Notes: generated from the sequence alone by a model not told the origin. A stretch of 64,000 nt of DNA from Bacteroidales bacterium (GCA_017513445.1 JAFXFS010000016.1:1-64000), one strand, 5' to 3'; positions 37,102-46,883 are shown, numbered from the stretch's first letter. Program-made: numbers and translations.

Positions 37102-38281
37102 GCACCTTTGAATGGTCATTTAGGGTGGAGGCAATTATAAAGATATTGCCTCCATCTTCTATTTTAAGACGTTTAGACAACTCTTGTGCAGGGATAGGGA
37201 AGTTATATGTTGCAATATTAGCTTTAGGATATTTTTGAGAGACCTCCTTTATACCCTTTTTATTAAAATCTATTACTTCAATTACTTTAAGAGTTCTTCC
37301 TGGAAAATTCTCTGGGATAATATCTGAAGTGTATATATGACTGCTTTTTGCAATTTTTAAGAGTGAAAAATACTCAGAAACTGTTTTAAAAAATCCAGCT
37401 TTAAGTATAGCTCGGTTTGGAATATGAAGATATCCCTCTATCTTATCAGCAAACTTTACAACTGCAGCAGACTCTTTATCAATTGTAGATGAAAAGCTCG
37501 ATACTCTCTCCTCGCGTTTTGTAATGATATTATCTGCGCAAATAATGACTTCTCCTTGATATCCATACTCAAGATATGTTAGAATCTCTTTACACTCATT
37601 ATTAAGAGCTACAACAGCTATCTCTTTAACATAAGGTAGTTCTCTAATAATTGCACTGATATCAAGCATAGGAGAGCCCTTGATAAGTACCCTTTTTGAT
37701 ATCTTGAAATAGTCATTAATTGCCTCTGTAATATTAGGCGAACAATCCTCAAAAGCATAAACTCGCTGAGATTTATTGCCTCTTCTTGCGGGATCGACAT
37801 AGATTAAAGAGACATTTTCATCTTTTAGTGCATTATTCTGGTAAATATCATTAACATTTTGAATATCAATATTTGAAACAAAGATGTTAGACACATTTAG
37901 ATGCTCAAAATTTGATTTTACGGCCTCAAATAGCTTAGAATCACGTTCAAATGAGAATACCTTATTTGCCTTTTGACTTATGAAAAAAGTATCAACACCA
38001 AGACCACAAGTTAGATCGACAACTATATCATTTTTATCAATATATTTACACTTGTACCTGGCTGTTGCCTCACTACTACACTGTTCGACAGAGAGAGATG
38101 AAGGATAATTCAACTCAACATCTCTATACCAAGTTGGAATTTTCTCCTTGATTTTTTTACGACATTGGATAATCATTGCTGCACTGTTTACGTCAACTCC
38201 CTCGGGTGCTTTAGCAAACAGCAACTTTGAAACATCATCATTTTCGTGTTCCAAGATATATCTAATGCTCTCTTGATTCAC
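37076..38281 (-). CDS. Class I SAM-dependent methyltransferase with THUMP-like domain
   Basis: A 401-residue protein. The N-terminal helical part (SIRYILEHENDDVSKLLF, then KKIKEKIPTWYRD) leads to a Rossmann methyltransferase domain with VVDLTCGLGVDTFFIS near residue 87 as the SAM loop, and IYVDPARRGNKSQRVYAFED near 160. A C-terminal THUMP-like part contains PNRAILKAGFFKTV and FPGRTLKVIEV. This set is a common Bacteroidetes and Bacillota family thought to modify RNA, though the exact target is unknown. The start is GTG at 38281, because the family N-terminus needs those residues. A -7 element lies 19 bases upstream. Confidence 0.88.
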   Translation of the reverse strand: MNQESIRYILEHENDDVSKLLFAKAPEGVDVNSAAMIIQCRKKIKEKIPTWYRDVELNYPSSLSVEQCSSEATARYKCKYIDKNDIVVDLTCGLGVDTFFISQKANKVFSFERDSKLFEAVKSNFEHLNVSNIFVSNIDIQNVNDIYQNNALKDENVSLIYVDPARRGNKSQRVYAFEDCSPNITEAINDYFKISKRVLIKGSPMLDISAIIRELPYVKEIAVVALNNECKEILTYLEYGYQGEVIICADNIITKREERVSSFSSTIDKESAAVVKFADKIEGYLHIPNRAILKAGFFKTVSEYFSLLKIAKSSHIYTSDIIPENFPGRTLKVIEVIDFNKKGIKEVSQKYPKANIATYNFPIPAQELSKRLKIEDGGNIFIIASTLNDHSKVLILSQENN

Positions 38282-38299
38282 TCTCTGTTATATTTTTCA

Positions 38300-38307
38300 C
38301 AAATATA
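38300..38307 (-). promoter_or_regulatory. -7 element of the THUMP-like methyltransferase
   Basis: TATATTTG on the minus strand, 19 bases before GTG 38281. It shares a short divergent spacer with the phosphohexomutase element at 38331. Confidence 0.5.
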
Positions 38308-38330
38308 TATGACTTTACTGAAAAATTTGC

Positions 38331-38338
38331 TAAATTTG
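38331..38338 (+). promoter_or_regulatory. -7 element of the phosphohexomutase gene
   Basis: TAAATTTG lies 18 bases before ATG 38357. This supports that start over the longer frame, which would begin upstream of the promoter. Confidence 0.5.
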
Positions 38339-38356
38339 GTAGTTAAAACTTATTAT

Positions 38357-40021
38357 ATGGAACATAATTATCTTGATACTGCCAAACAGTGGTTAAGCGA
38401 CAGTTTCGATGTTGCTACTCGCACAGAGGTTGCCTCACTTATAAATGGTGACCAAAAAGAACTTGAAGATAGATTTTACAGAATGCTTGAATTCGGTACT
38501 GGAGGCCTTCGTGGTATAATGGGGGTTGGAACAAACCGTATGAACAAGTATGTAGTGGCTATGGCTACGCAAGGTCTATCAAATTATCTTAAGAAAAATT
38601 TCACCGATAAGGAGCAAATTAAAGTTGTTATTGCTTATGACAGCAGAAACAATAGCACTGAGTTTGCAAAAATTACCTCTGATGTATTCCTTGCAAATGG
38701 TATTTATGTATATCTATTCGAAAATCTTCGTCCTACACCTGAATTGAGTTTTGCAATCAGATATTTAGGATGTCAGGCAGGTATTATGGTAACTGCTTCT
38801 CATAATCCAAAAGAGTATAATGGATATAAGGTATTCTGGGAAGATGGCGCACAAATTACTGCTCCACACGATAAGAATATTATTGAGGAGGTACAAAAGA
38901 TAACTGATCCATCTCAAGTTGAGAAAGGTGATGGCTTAAATTACCCACAACTAATTGGTGCTGAGGTAGATAAAGCATTTTTAGATTCAGTTTTATCATT
39001 AACTCTTTCTCCAGAATCAATCCAACGTCACAGTGATTTGAAGATTGTATATACTCCACTTCACGGAACCGGAGTATTTCTTGTTCCAAAAGCTTTAGCA
39101 CAAATAGGTTTCAAGAATGTTTATCACGTTGAAAGTCAAGATGTTCTGGATGGTAACTTTCCAACTGTTGCATCTCCAAACCCAGAAGAGACCACTGCAA
39201 TGAAACTTGCTCTTGAAAAGGCTGATTTGGTTGGAGCAGATTTAGTTTTAGCTACCGATCCTGATGCAGACCGCGTTGGTGTTGCAATTAGAGATGATAA
39301 GGGCGAATTGATGCTTCTTAATGGAAATCAAACTGCCTCTATCTTAACTAACTATCTACTAACTCGTTGGCATCAATTGGGTAAGTTGAATGAAACTACC
39401 TATATGGTTAAAACAATTGTAACAACAGAACTTATGAAAGCTATTGCTGATAAGTATGGTGTTAAGATGTATAATGTTTTAACTGGTTTCAAATATATTG
39501 CTCAAATTGTAAGAGAGAATGAGGGTAAAGGTACATTCATTGGTGGCGGAGAAGAGAGTAACGGCTTCAATGTTGGTGAATTTGTAAGAGATAAAGATGC
39601 AGTTATTGCTTGCTCTATGGTAGCTGAATGTGCTGCTTGGTTAGCAGATCAAGGTAAAACTCTATATGATTATCTTCAAGACATTTACAAAGAATTTGGT
39701 TACTATAAAGAGTCTCTAATCTCTATCTATAAAACTGGTAAAGATGGTGCAGAGCAGATTCAGAATATTATGAAGAATCTACGTGAGACTCCTCCAACAG
39801 AACTTGATGGAGATAAAGTAGTTAAGGTAATTGACTATTTAGATAGTGAAGCAACTGGACTACCAAAATCTAATGTTCTTCAATTCTATACTGAGAGCGG
39901 TTCAGTAGTTTCAGCAAGACCATCAGGTACAGAGCCAAAGATTAAATTCTACTTTGGAGCTAAGGGCGATGATGCAAACCAAAAGGTTGCTAAATTGGCT
40001 GAAATTTTCAAAGGGTTATAA
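38357..40021 (+). CDS. Phosphoglucomutase/phosphomannomutase family enzyme
   Basis: A 554-residue alpha-D-phosphohexomutase of the PGM2/PgcA-like group, interconverting hexose 1- and 6-phosphates. The family motifs are GTGGLRGIMGVGTNRMN near residue 50, the phosphoserine loop TASHNPKEYNGYK near 145, the metal site TDPDADRVGVA near 299, the sugar loop GGGEESNGFN near 398, and the phosphate site RPSGTEPKIKFYFG near 520. The ATG chosen follows its promoter and gives the normal N-terminus. It stands alone and ends at a repeat cluster. Confidence 0.95.
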   Translation: MEHNYLDTAKQWLSDSFDVATRTEVASLINGDQKELEDRFYRMLEFGTGGLRGIMGVGTNRMNKYVVAMATQGLSNYLKKNFTDKEQIKVVIAYDSRNNSTEFAKITSDVFLANGIYVYLFENLRPTPELSFAIRYLGCQAGIMVTASHNPKEYNGYKVFWEDGAQITAPHDKNIIEEVQKITDPSQVEKGDGLNYPQLIGAEVDKAFLDSVLSLTLSPESIQRHSDLKIVYTPLHGTGVFLVPKALAQIGFKNVYHVESQDVLDGNFPTVASPNPEETTAMKLALEKADLVGADLVLATDPDADRVGVAIRDDKGELMLLNGNQTASILTNYLLTRWHQLGKLNETTYMVKTIVTTELMKAIADKYGVKMYNVLTGFKYIAQIVRENEGKGTFIGGGEESNGFNVGEFVRDKDAVIACSMVAECAAWLADQGKTLYDYLQDIYKEFGYYKESLISIYKTGKDGAEQIQNIMKNLRETPPTELDGDKVVKVIDYLDSEATGLPKSNVLQFYTESGSVVSARPSGTEPKIKFYFGAKGDDANQKVAKLAEIFKGL

Positions 40022-40437
40022 TATCTGTTACACGTCACTCACAAGTTTGTGATTTAGATACTACGTCATTCCTGTACTTGTGATTTGGATATTATGTCAT
40101 TCCTGCGACGATAGTCGCGGGAATCTTTTTTGTGTGTAACATATTGATATTTAGTAGATTGCCGGGCTTCGCCCAGCAATGACGCTACTATTGCGTCATT
40201 CCCGAGCTTGTCTCGAGAATCTGTTATAGATTGCCGCGCAAGCGCAGCAATGACGGATATGGCTTCGCCCAGGAATGACGCTACTATTGCGTCATTCCCG
40301 AGCTTGTCTCGGGAATCTGTTATAGATTGCCGCGCAAGCGCAGCAATGACGAGATAGAAAGATTGCCGGGCTTCGCCCAGCAATGACGTAACCTTATAGA
40401 TATCAATGACGTAACCTTATAGGTACCACCGGGCTTG
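40022..40437. repeat. Second cluster of palindromic repeats between convergent genes
   Basis: The 416 bases carry the same units as the 26388-27343 island. The ATTCCCGAG palindrome occurs at 40195 and 40291, CCTGCGACGATAGTCGCGGGAATC-type variants lie near 40100, and several AGATTGCCG...CAGCAATGACG units are present. A block of about 50 bases joining CAGCAATGACG to the palindrome through GCTACTATTGC is shared almost exactly with the first island. The phosphohexomutase gene and pssA converge here. Confidence 0.88.
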
Positions 40438-41157
40438 CTATTTACTTTTAGAAAATGGCAGATATGCAAAGCAGAGTAGTAGGTAGGTCGCCAGTATTAA
40501 GAAAACCAATAGCGTGATGTGAAGTGATAAAAATACTCCAGTAATCAGAATCAGCAATGCAGAAGCAATAAATATAAAGCGAATCTCATTTCCCTTGAAT
40601 TTCAAATTTTTGAACTTTAAGGAAAACATTGGTATTTCACTTATAAGAAGGAGTGAAAGGATAATCGATACAACTGGAATAACCCAGCATTTATTAAGAA
40701 TAGAAGTGGCAAAATTGGCCTCTCCAATAGATGCATAAGCCACAAAAGATGCAATTAGTAGTGCATTGGCTGGTGTTGGTAATCCCAGGAAAGATGTTGT
40801 CTGGCGACTATCCAAATTGAATTTAGCAAGTCTTAATGAAGAGAATAGTGCTATTGCAAGTGGAATAAAAGCTAAAAATTGGATATGATCAGGAAGTGAG
40901 TAGTATTGATATGAAAAGAGTATCAGGGATGGAGCCACTCCGAAACTCACAAGATCCGAGAGGGAATCCAACTCTTTACCTATATCAGAATATGCCTTTA
41001 GAAGGCGTGCAAAAAAACCATCCAGAAAGTCGAAAACTCCGGCGGCAATTATAAAGATAAAAGCACCTGGATAAACCTCCCAAATTGCTAAAATACAAGC
41101 ACATATACCCATTAGGAGATTAAGCAGAGTGATGATGTTAGGAATGTGTTTTTTCAT
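40438..41157 (-). CDS. pssA: CDP-diacylglycerol-serine O-phosphatidyltransferase
   Basis: A 239-residue membrane enzyme of the CDP-alcohol phosphotransferase family, making phosphatidylserine, the precursor of phosphatidylethanolamine. The catalytic motif DxxDGxxARxxxxxxxxGxxxDxxxD is read as DFLDGFFARLLKAYSDIGKE followed by LDSLSD near residues 43-66. About six to eight membrane segments fill the rest. The N-terminus IPNIITLLNLLMGICA is typical of the Gram-positive/Bacteroidetes type PssA. A terminator of the upstream C1 peptidase separates the two genes. Confidence 0.93.
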   Translation of the reverse strand: MKKHIPNIITLLNLLMGICACILAIWEVYPGAFIFIIAAGVFDFLDGFFARLLKAYSDIGKELDSLSDLVSFGVAPSLILFSYQYYSLPDHIQFLAFIPLAIALFSSLRLAKFNLDSRQTTSFLGLPTPANALLIASFVAYASIGEANFATSILNKCWVIPVVSIILSLLLISEIPMFSLKFKNLKFKGNEIRFIFIASALLILITGVFLSLHITLLVFLILATYLLLCFAYLPFSKSK

Positions 41158-41165
41158 ACTTTAAA

Positions 41166-41207
41166 AATTAAAAAGGCCGACCGGTATTATCTCCCTGAAG
41201 TCGGCCT
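41166..41207 (-). terminator. Terminator of the C1 peptidase gene
   Basis: Arms AGGCCGAC (41174-41181) and GTCGGCCT (41200-41207) are followed by a T-rich run on the minus strand. It lies 14 bases after the peptidase stop. Confidence 0.85.
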
Positions 41208-41220
41208 CTCTATTTATCAA

Positions 41221-42417
41221 TTATTTAATACCCAATTTTTTGCGGATATCTTTTGGAATAGCGTTTTTGTGAACAATGATATTTAGAGTTTTATGCATTA
41301 CGAATGATTCAGATGCATACCAATGTCCTTTATATTTACCTGATTCACCCCAAGAGTTTTTAACCATAAAGTATTTAGTACCATTTTGATCCTTTGCAAG
41401 ACCGTAGATATGCATACCGTGGTCATCAGTTGTTTTTCCATTATCAAAATCTTTTTGACGAAGTTCTTGAGTAACTACAACCTCTTTTGAAGGAGAGTTT
41501 ACAAGTTTCATAATTTCAGCTTGTTTGTCTGCGCGAGAAAGACCTAACCATCTCTCTTTGTCAGAACCTTCACCGATCACTACATTAATATCAGGATTTA
41601 CAGCAACACCATTGCGAGTAAAACCTTGCTCGCTAACGTCAGAAGCCCAAGCTATAGTATAGCCCTCTTCAATTGCGTTGTACATAATTTCCATCATTTC
41701 ATCAAGTGGAACATTGTAAGAAAGGTCCCATCTCCAGTTATCTGGAACTTCAATTGCAAATTGAGTGTAGAATGGATGGTGAGTGAATGATGTGATTGAG
41801 ATATAGTCATCAGGATTGATACCCAAAGATGCAGCGTAAGTAATAGGAGTGTACTCTTGACCTTCATAAACGAAAGTTTCAGGAACTTCACCCAAATATG
41901 CTGCTAAGATACCCTCTACGCCATCTTTCCAAGCTGTTGAAAGTTTGCCACCCATTGGTTTTCTAAGAAGAGCTTGAGTATAACCTTTGATTGCAGCATC
42001 CATTTCGCCGTGATTGTGGTTATCTTCACCATATTCCAAACCTGGCATAACGCTATTAGGAACAATACCATAATTTTTGTAAACAGTAATAGCATCTGTG
42101 AATGAGCTACCTGGAGCAAGATTCAAATGGCCATTCAATCTAACATATTTCTCAGCTTTGTCAGAATATGCTCTTGAAACAATGAACATCTCAGAAAGGT
42201 CGATCTCACCCTTATATCCATTTCTGATAATTTCAGATTCAAGGAAAGAAAGTGCTGAAAAACACCAGCAAGTACCTGTACTGTTTTGGTCTTTTACTGA
42301 GGTAACTGGAAGCTCTTTGATTACTTCGAATTGGTAACCCTCTTTAGGTTCATTCTCTTGTGCTGCTACAGAAAATGATATTAAGCAAACAAGAGTAAAT
42401 AAGAATGATTTTTTCAT
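41221..42417 (-). CDS. C1 family cysteine peptidase (aminopeptidase C-like)
   Basis: A 398-residue exported papain-fold peptidase of the bleomycin hydrolase/PepC group. It has a signal peptide (1-19, ending VAA). The catalytic Cys lies in NSTGTCWCFSALSFLESE near residue 50, the His in DDHGMHIYGLA near 335 and the Asn in MVKNSWGESGKYKGHWY near 353. A signal peptide is unusual for cytoplasmic PepC but common in Bacteroidetes relatives, which then act in the periplasm or outside. It is a single gene with its own -7 element (TATATTTG, 42459-42466) and terminator. Confidence 0.92.
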   Translation of the reverse strand: MKKSFLFTLVCLISFSVAAQENEPKEGYQFEVIKELPVTSVKDQNSTGTCWCFSALSFLESEIIRNGYKGEIDLSEMFIVSRAYSDKAEKYVRLNGHLNLAPGSSFTDAITVYKNYGIVPNSVMPGLEYGEDNHNHGEMDAAIKGYTQALLRKPMGGKLSTAWKDGVEGILAAYLGEVPETFVYEGQEYTPITYAASLGINPDDYISITSFTHHPFYTQFAIEVPDNWRWDLSYNVPLDEMMEIMYNAIEEGYTIAWASDVSEQGFTRNGVAVNPDINVVIGEGSDKERWLGLSRADKQAEIMKLVNSPSKEVVVTQELRQKDFDNGKTTDDHGMHIYGLAKDQNGTKYFMVKNSWGESGKYKGHWYASESFVMHKTLNIIVHKNAIPKDIRKKLGIK

Positions 42418-42458
42418 AATATTATTAATTATTAGTTTGAAATTCTTAATACATCACG

Positions 42459-42466
42459 CAAATATA
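42459..42466 (-). promoter_or_regulatory. -7 element of the C1 peptidase gene
   Basis: TATATTTG on the minus strand 42 bases before the start codon. A -33 element at the right distance is not clear. Confidence 0.45.
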
Positions 42467-42556
42467 ATAAAAAATCCTCTCTTTAAAAATGTCAATTTGT
42501 CACAAATAGTAATATGGCAAATTATTTGCTTTTTTTAACATCAAAACGGTAAAATT

Positions 42557-44686
42557 ATGAATAAAGAGAATCTAGAATTATTGAACAAATATGCCATAAA
42601 CCTCAATGAGAGGGCGAAAAATGGCAAATTGGATCCTGTCATCGGGAGGGATGATGAGATCAGGAGAGTGCTGCAAATTTTAAGCAGAAGAAGTAAAAAT
42701 AACCCTATTCTTGTTGGTGAACCAGGAGTTGGTAAGACAGCTATTTCTGAGGGTATAGCACAAAGAATAGTTAATGGAGATGTCCCTGAAAATCTTAAAA
42801 ATAAAGAGATATATTCACTCGATATGGGTGCATTGATTGCAGGTGCAAAGTATCAGGGCGAATTTGAGGAGAGATTGAAAGGTGTTGTCAAAGCAGTAAG
42901 CGAAAGCGAAGGCGAGATAATCCTCTTTATTGATGAAATTCACACTCTTGTAGGTGCAGGAAGAACAAGTGGTGCAATGGATGCTGCAAATATCCTTAAA
43001 CCGGCATTGGCAAGGGGAGAGCTTCGCGCAGTAGGTTCTACTACTCTTGATGAGTATCAAAAATACTTTGAAGAGGATAAAGCACTTGAGAGAAGATTCC
43101 AGATGGTTATGGTAGATCAACCAAATTGTCCTGAGTCAATCTCTATTTTAAGAGGACTAAAAGAGAGATATGAGAATCATCACAAAGTAAAGATTGAGGA
43201 TGATGCAATCATTGCTGCTGTTGAGTTATCAAATCGATACATTACTAATAGATTTTTGCCAGACAAGGCAATCGATTTGATTGATGAAGCTGCATCAAAG
43301 CTTAGACTGGAGATGAATTCAGTGCCGGAGCCAATTGATGAACTAAATCGTAAAATCAAGCAACTTGAAATTGAAAAAGAGGCAATTAAAAAGGATAAAC
43401 ATACTCCTAAATATCAGGAAATTATAGATACTATTTCAACTCTTACTAAAGATAGAGAGTCTCTACTTGAAAGGTGGAATAAAGAGAAGAAAATAGTGGA
43501 AAATCTTCAGAAAAAGAGAGAGGAGATTGAAAACCTTAAAATTCTGGCAGAACAGGCAGAACGAAGCGGAGATTACGGAAAGGTTGCTGAATTACGTTAT
43601 GGTAAAATAGAGGCAGCAAAAAGTGATATTGCAAAATATTCAAAAGAGTTATCTGAAATCAAAGAACCTATTATAAATGAGTCAGTAACCCCAGAGGATA
43701 TTGCAGAAATCGTAGCCAAATGGACTGGTATTCCTGTTCAAAAGATGCTCGAAAGCGAACGTTCAAAACTATTAAGAATCGAAGATGAACTTCATAAACG
43801 AGTAGTTGGCCAGGATGAGGCAATTGCAGCTGTTGCAAATGCTGTTAGAAGATCTCGTGCAGGATTACAGAATGAGAAAAGACCCATCGGATCATTTATG
43901 TTTTTGGGTACAACAGGTGTAGGTAAGACCGAACTTGCCAAAGCACTTGCTGAGTATCTTTTCAATGATGAGAATTTGATGACACGTATCGATATGAGTG
44001 AATATCAGGAGCGTCACTCTGTATCTCGTCTGGTTGGAGCGCCTCCGGGATATGTAGGTTATGATGAAGGTGGTATGCTTACTGAAGCTGTAAGAAGAAA
44101 ACCATACTCAATTGTTCTACTCGATGAGATAGAAAAGGCGCACCCCGATGTTTTCAATGTACTTCTACAATTACTTGATGATGGAAGATTGACCGACAAT
44201 AAGGGTCGTACTGTTGATTTCAAAAATACAATTCTGATAATGACTTCAAATGTTGGTTCAGATATTATTCAGGAAACAATTAACAATCAAGACTTTAAAA
44301 ATAGTAGGGAAGAGCTTGAAAAGTGCAGAAAAGAGGTGATTGAACGTCTGAAATTGAGTGTCAGACCTGAATTCCTGAACAGAATTGATGAGATTATAAT
44401 GTTCCATCCTCTAACAAAAGAGAATGTAAAAGAGATACTGATGATTCAAATTGAGGAGTTGAGAAAGAGACTTGCTCCAATGTCAATCAAGGTCAATTTT
44501 ACAGAGAACTTTATTGAATATCTATGCGATAAAGGATACGATCCAGCATACGGTGCAAGACCTATAAAGAGAGTCCTTCAGAATGAGGTAGTCAATGAGT
44601 TGGCTAAAGAGATTCTTGCAGGGAAGGTGAGTGCTGAGAGTGAAATCACCGTTGATATGCAAGATGGATTCTTAAATATTAAATAG
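42557..44686 (+). CDS. clpB: ClpB-type disaggregase lacking the N-terminal domain
   Basis: A 709-residue Hsp100 ATPase. The protein begins at the linker (LELLNKYAINLNERAKNGK) that normally follows the Clp_N domain. It then has AAA-1 with Walker A GEPGVGKTA near residue 54 and Walker B ILFIDEIHTLVGAG. The ClpB-type coiled-coil middle domain (about 255-385, with AERSGDYGKVAELRYGK) follows. AAA-2 has GTTGVGKTE near 451 and VLLDEIEKAHPDV, and the C-terminal domain is also present. The middle domain and the absence of a ClpP-binding loop support ClpB over ClpC. Usual length is about 860. No N-domain coding is present upstream, since a divergent gene's promoter lies there. Confidence 0.9.
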   Translation: MNKENLELLNKYAINLNERAKNGKLDPVIGRDDEIRRVLQILSRRSKNNPILVGEPGVGKTAISEGIAQRIVNGDVPENLKNKEIYSLDMGALIAGAKYQGEFEERLKGVVKAVSESEGEIILFIDEIHTLVGAGRTSGAMDAANILKPALARGELRAVGSTTLDEYQKYFEEDKALERRFQMVMVDQPNCPESISILRGLKERYENHHKVKIEDDAIIAAVELSNRYITNRFLPDKAIDLIDEAASKLRLEMNSVPEPIDELNRKIKQLEIEKEAIKKDKHTPKYQEIIDTISTLTKDRESLLERWNKEKKIVENLQKKREEIENLKILAEQAERSGDYGKVAELRYGKIEAAKSDIAKYSKELSEIKEPIINESVTPEDIAEIVAKWTGIPVQKMLESERSKLLRIEDELHKRVVGQDEAIAAVANAVRRSRAGLQNEKRPIGSFMFLGTTGVGKTELAKALAEYLFNDENLMTRIDMSEYQERHSVSRLVGAPPGYVGYDEGGMLTEAVRRKPYSIVLLDEIEKAHPDVFNVLLQLLDDGRLTDNKGRTVDFKNTILIMTSNVGSDIIQETINNQDFKNSREELEKCRKEVIERLKLSVRPEFLNRIDEIIMFHPLTKENVKEILMIQIEELRKRLAPMSIKVNFTENFIEYLCDKGYDPAYGARPIKRVLQNEVVNELAKEILAGKVSAESEITVDMQDGFLNIK

Positions 44687-45689
44687 TATCTCCCCACTCG
44701 TTATATGCGATTGGGAATGGTAGTGATATGAGCTCGGAGTCTTCCTTGACGCCGGGCTTATTGTCATAAATAGAGTAGTTTTCTCTTAATGTGTCAGGAG
44801 TAAGATTAGGCATAAGAACATTTGCTCCAGAGGCAAGTGCCTTTTCGCGCCCTTGATTATCAATGACTTGCAGTGCTGTAGTTGAAGCAATATTTATATG
44901 AGGCATAAGGTGTCGTAGGATTGCAATGCTCTTCAGTGCAAGCTTCATAATATCACTCTTCTCCTTCAATCTAACTAAATTTCTCTCTTCATATAGTGGT
45001 GTTTCGTGGTGTGGAATATAAGGTCCCATACCTACCATATCTACATTTAACTCTTTGAGAAAAAGTAAGTTGTCGGCAATATCTTCAACTCTTTCATTAG
45101 GTAGATTATACATAAATCCACTTCCCGTCATATAGCCGATTTTCTTTAGAGTTTTAATGGCATTAATCCTATCGGAATAGGAGTGAAATCTATCTTTAGG
45201 GTGTAGTCTATAGTAATTTTCCTCTTTTGATGTTTCAAATCGAAGAAGATATCTGTGAGCACCAGCTTCAAACCATTCACGATATGTCTCTTCGTTCTGT
45301 TCTCCGCAGGATAATGTGATTCCTAACTTGTTATCACTAAAGCGTTTAATCTCTTTGATTACTTTTGTAACAAATGATATAAACTCTCTATCTCTCCTCT
45401 CTCCGGATTGTAGAACAATAGATCCATATCCAATATTATAGGATTTGACAGCACAGGCAATAATCTGATCTTCACTTAAAATATAGCGACTTGTATCGAT
45501 ATTTGAAGATCTCAATCCACAATAGAGACAATTTTTCTGGCACCTGTTTGAGAACTCAATTAGAGCACGAAGAAATATAGACTCTCCACGATTTTCTACT
45601 CGAATTCGGTGAGCATCAGAGCAGAGTAATGATAGATTATCATCAGACTCATCAGTAAGAATTTCTATTATTTCTTCTCTTGTAAACAT
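44679..45689 (-). CDS. hydE: [FeFe]-hydrogenase maturase HydE (radical SAM)
   Basis: A 336-residue radical SAM enzyme that builds part of the diiron H-cluster subsite. The CxxxCxxC cluster motif is in SNRCQKNCLYCGLR near residue 53. The HydE/BioB-like pattern continues with SYNIGYGSIVLQSGE, LGITLSCGEQ, RYLLRFETS, GSGFMYNLP, and GPYIPHHETPL. It follows hydF directly, with no gap. hydG and the hydrogenase structural gene are not in the window. The 3' end overlaps convergent clpB by 8 bases. Confidence 0.93.
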   Translation of the reverse strand: MFTREEIIEILTDESDDNLSLLCSDAHRIRVENRGESIFLRALIEFSNRCQKNCLYCGLRSSNIDTSRYILSEDQIIACAVKSYNIGYGSIVLQSGERRDREFISFVTKVIKEIKRFSDNKLGITLSCGEQNEETYREWFEAGAHRYLLRFETSKEENYYRLHPKDRFHSYSDRINAIKTLKKIGYMTGSGFMYNLPNERVEDIADNLLFLKELNVDMVGMGPYIPHHETPLYEERNLVRLKEKSDIMKLALKSIAILRHLMPHINIASTTALQVIDNQGREKALASGANVLMPNLTPDTLRENYSIYDNKPGVKEDSELISLPFPIAYNEWGDTI

Positions 45690-46883
45690 TTAGAGTAATG
45701 GTTTAATTGCCCTATTATATACACCTGTCATTAAAGCTATTATCATTCCATAATTTATTATTGGAATTCCAGCTGAAACTATTGGTCGGATCCTATTATG
45801 AAGAACTCTCTTTGTAACCATACAACCACCACATTGTATTACAAGAGAATATTTTTTTATATCATCAATCTTGTCTAAACCTGCTATAAAATCGAAGTTA
45901 AGTTCAAATCCGCATCTCTTCTTTAAAAGATTTGGAATTTTTACTCGTCCAATATCCTCACAATTTGGGTGGTGTGAACAATTTTCAAGTATCAGGATAT
46001 TGTCTCCGCTCTTTAAGGAATCAATTGCATCAACACTCTTGATATAATCATCGAAAGGACCTTTACTTCTGGCCAGTAGCATACTGAAAGATGTTAATGG
46101 CAGGGTAGGAGGTACAATCTCGGCAACCTGTTTAAATACTTGACTATCTGTCACAACCAAGGATATATCTCTATTTTTCTCTAAACTATCTTTCAACTCT
46201 TCCAACTGGCAGATTGTTACAGAGCAGTTATTGTCAAGAAGCTCTCTGATAGCCATAACCTGAGGTAGGATTAGTCTCCCTTTTGGTGCTTCTGAATCGA
46301 TAGGGCATACCAGAAGAATACTCATTTTTGGAGTAATAATTCCCTCAAAAAGAGGTTTGGGGTCCATACTGTTTGTAGAGAGTCCCTTCATTATAAATGC
46401 AAATAACATATCAAGAGACTCCGCTTTTTGACTCTCATCTTGCTGTGTGGAGAATTCAATTACATCTGCACCATAAGATTCGTTGAGTTCTTGTGCAATT
46501 TCACTTTGTAATTGGCAAATATCTGATTTAGAGTGAATTATCAGAACAGGAGTCTTTTGTTCATTGAAGATTTCTATTAAATCTCTCTCCTCTTTCCCAA
46601 AGAGATTATCACAAAATAGGATTAAAGCTAAATCCACCTCTTTGGCAACATCAAGTGTCTTAGCTATTCTCTCTTTTCCAAGAGCAGACTTGTCGTCAGT
46701 ACCACCTGTGTCAACGATGGTAGTCTTACCAATTTCAGGGATTTCAACAATTTTTCTTAATGGATCTGTAGTAGTTCCTGCATTATCAGAGACAATAGCT
46801 ATATCCTGACCAATCAGTAGATTAAACAGGGCACTTTTACCACTATTTGTTTTACCAAAAATACCTATGATCTTTCTCTCCAT
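45690..46883 (-). CDS. hydF: [FeFe]-hydrogenase maturation GTPase HydF
   Basis: A 397-residue scaffold on which the H-cluster precursor is assembled before transfer to the hydrogenase. The GTPase domain has GIFGKTNSGKSALFN, DNAGTTTDP, DTGGTDD and IIHSKSD. The middle part is a dimerisation domain. The C-terminal cluster-binding domain shows CSHHPNCEDIG near residue 300 and the paired cysteines IQCGGCMVTKR near 350, the known cluster-ligand region. With hydE it shows that the cell makes an [FeFe]-hydrogenase and probably evolves H2. Confidence 0.93.
   Translation of the reverse strand: MERKIIGIFGKTNSGKSALFNLLIGQDIAIVSDNAGTTTDPLRKIVEIPEIGKTTIVDTGGTDDKSALGKERIAKTLDVAKEVDLALILFCDNLFGKEERDLIEIFNEQKTPVLIIHSKSDICQLQSEIAQELNESYGADVIEFSTQQDESQKAESLDMLFAFIMKGLSTNSMDPKPLFEGIITPKMSILLVCPIDSEAPKGRLILPQVMAIRELLDNNCSVTICQLEELKDSLEKNRDISLVVTDSQVFKQVAEIVPPTLPLTSFSMLLARSKGPFDDYIKSVDAIDSLKSGDNILILENCSHHPNCEDIGRVKIPNLLKKRCGFELNFDFIAGLDKIDDIKKYSLVIQCGGCMVTKRVLHNRIRPIVSAGIPIINYGMIIALMTGVYNRAIKPLL

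Noticed and set aside
40066..40383. 105-codon minus-strand open frame after the phosphohexomutase gene
   Set aside because: It consists of the same repeat translation as in the first island.
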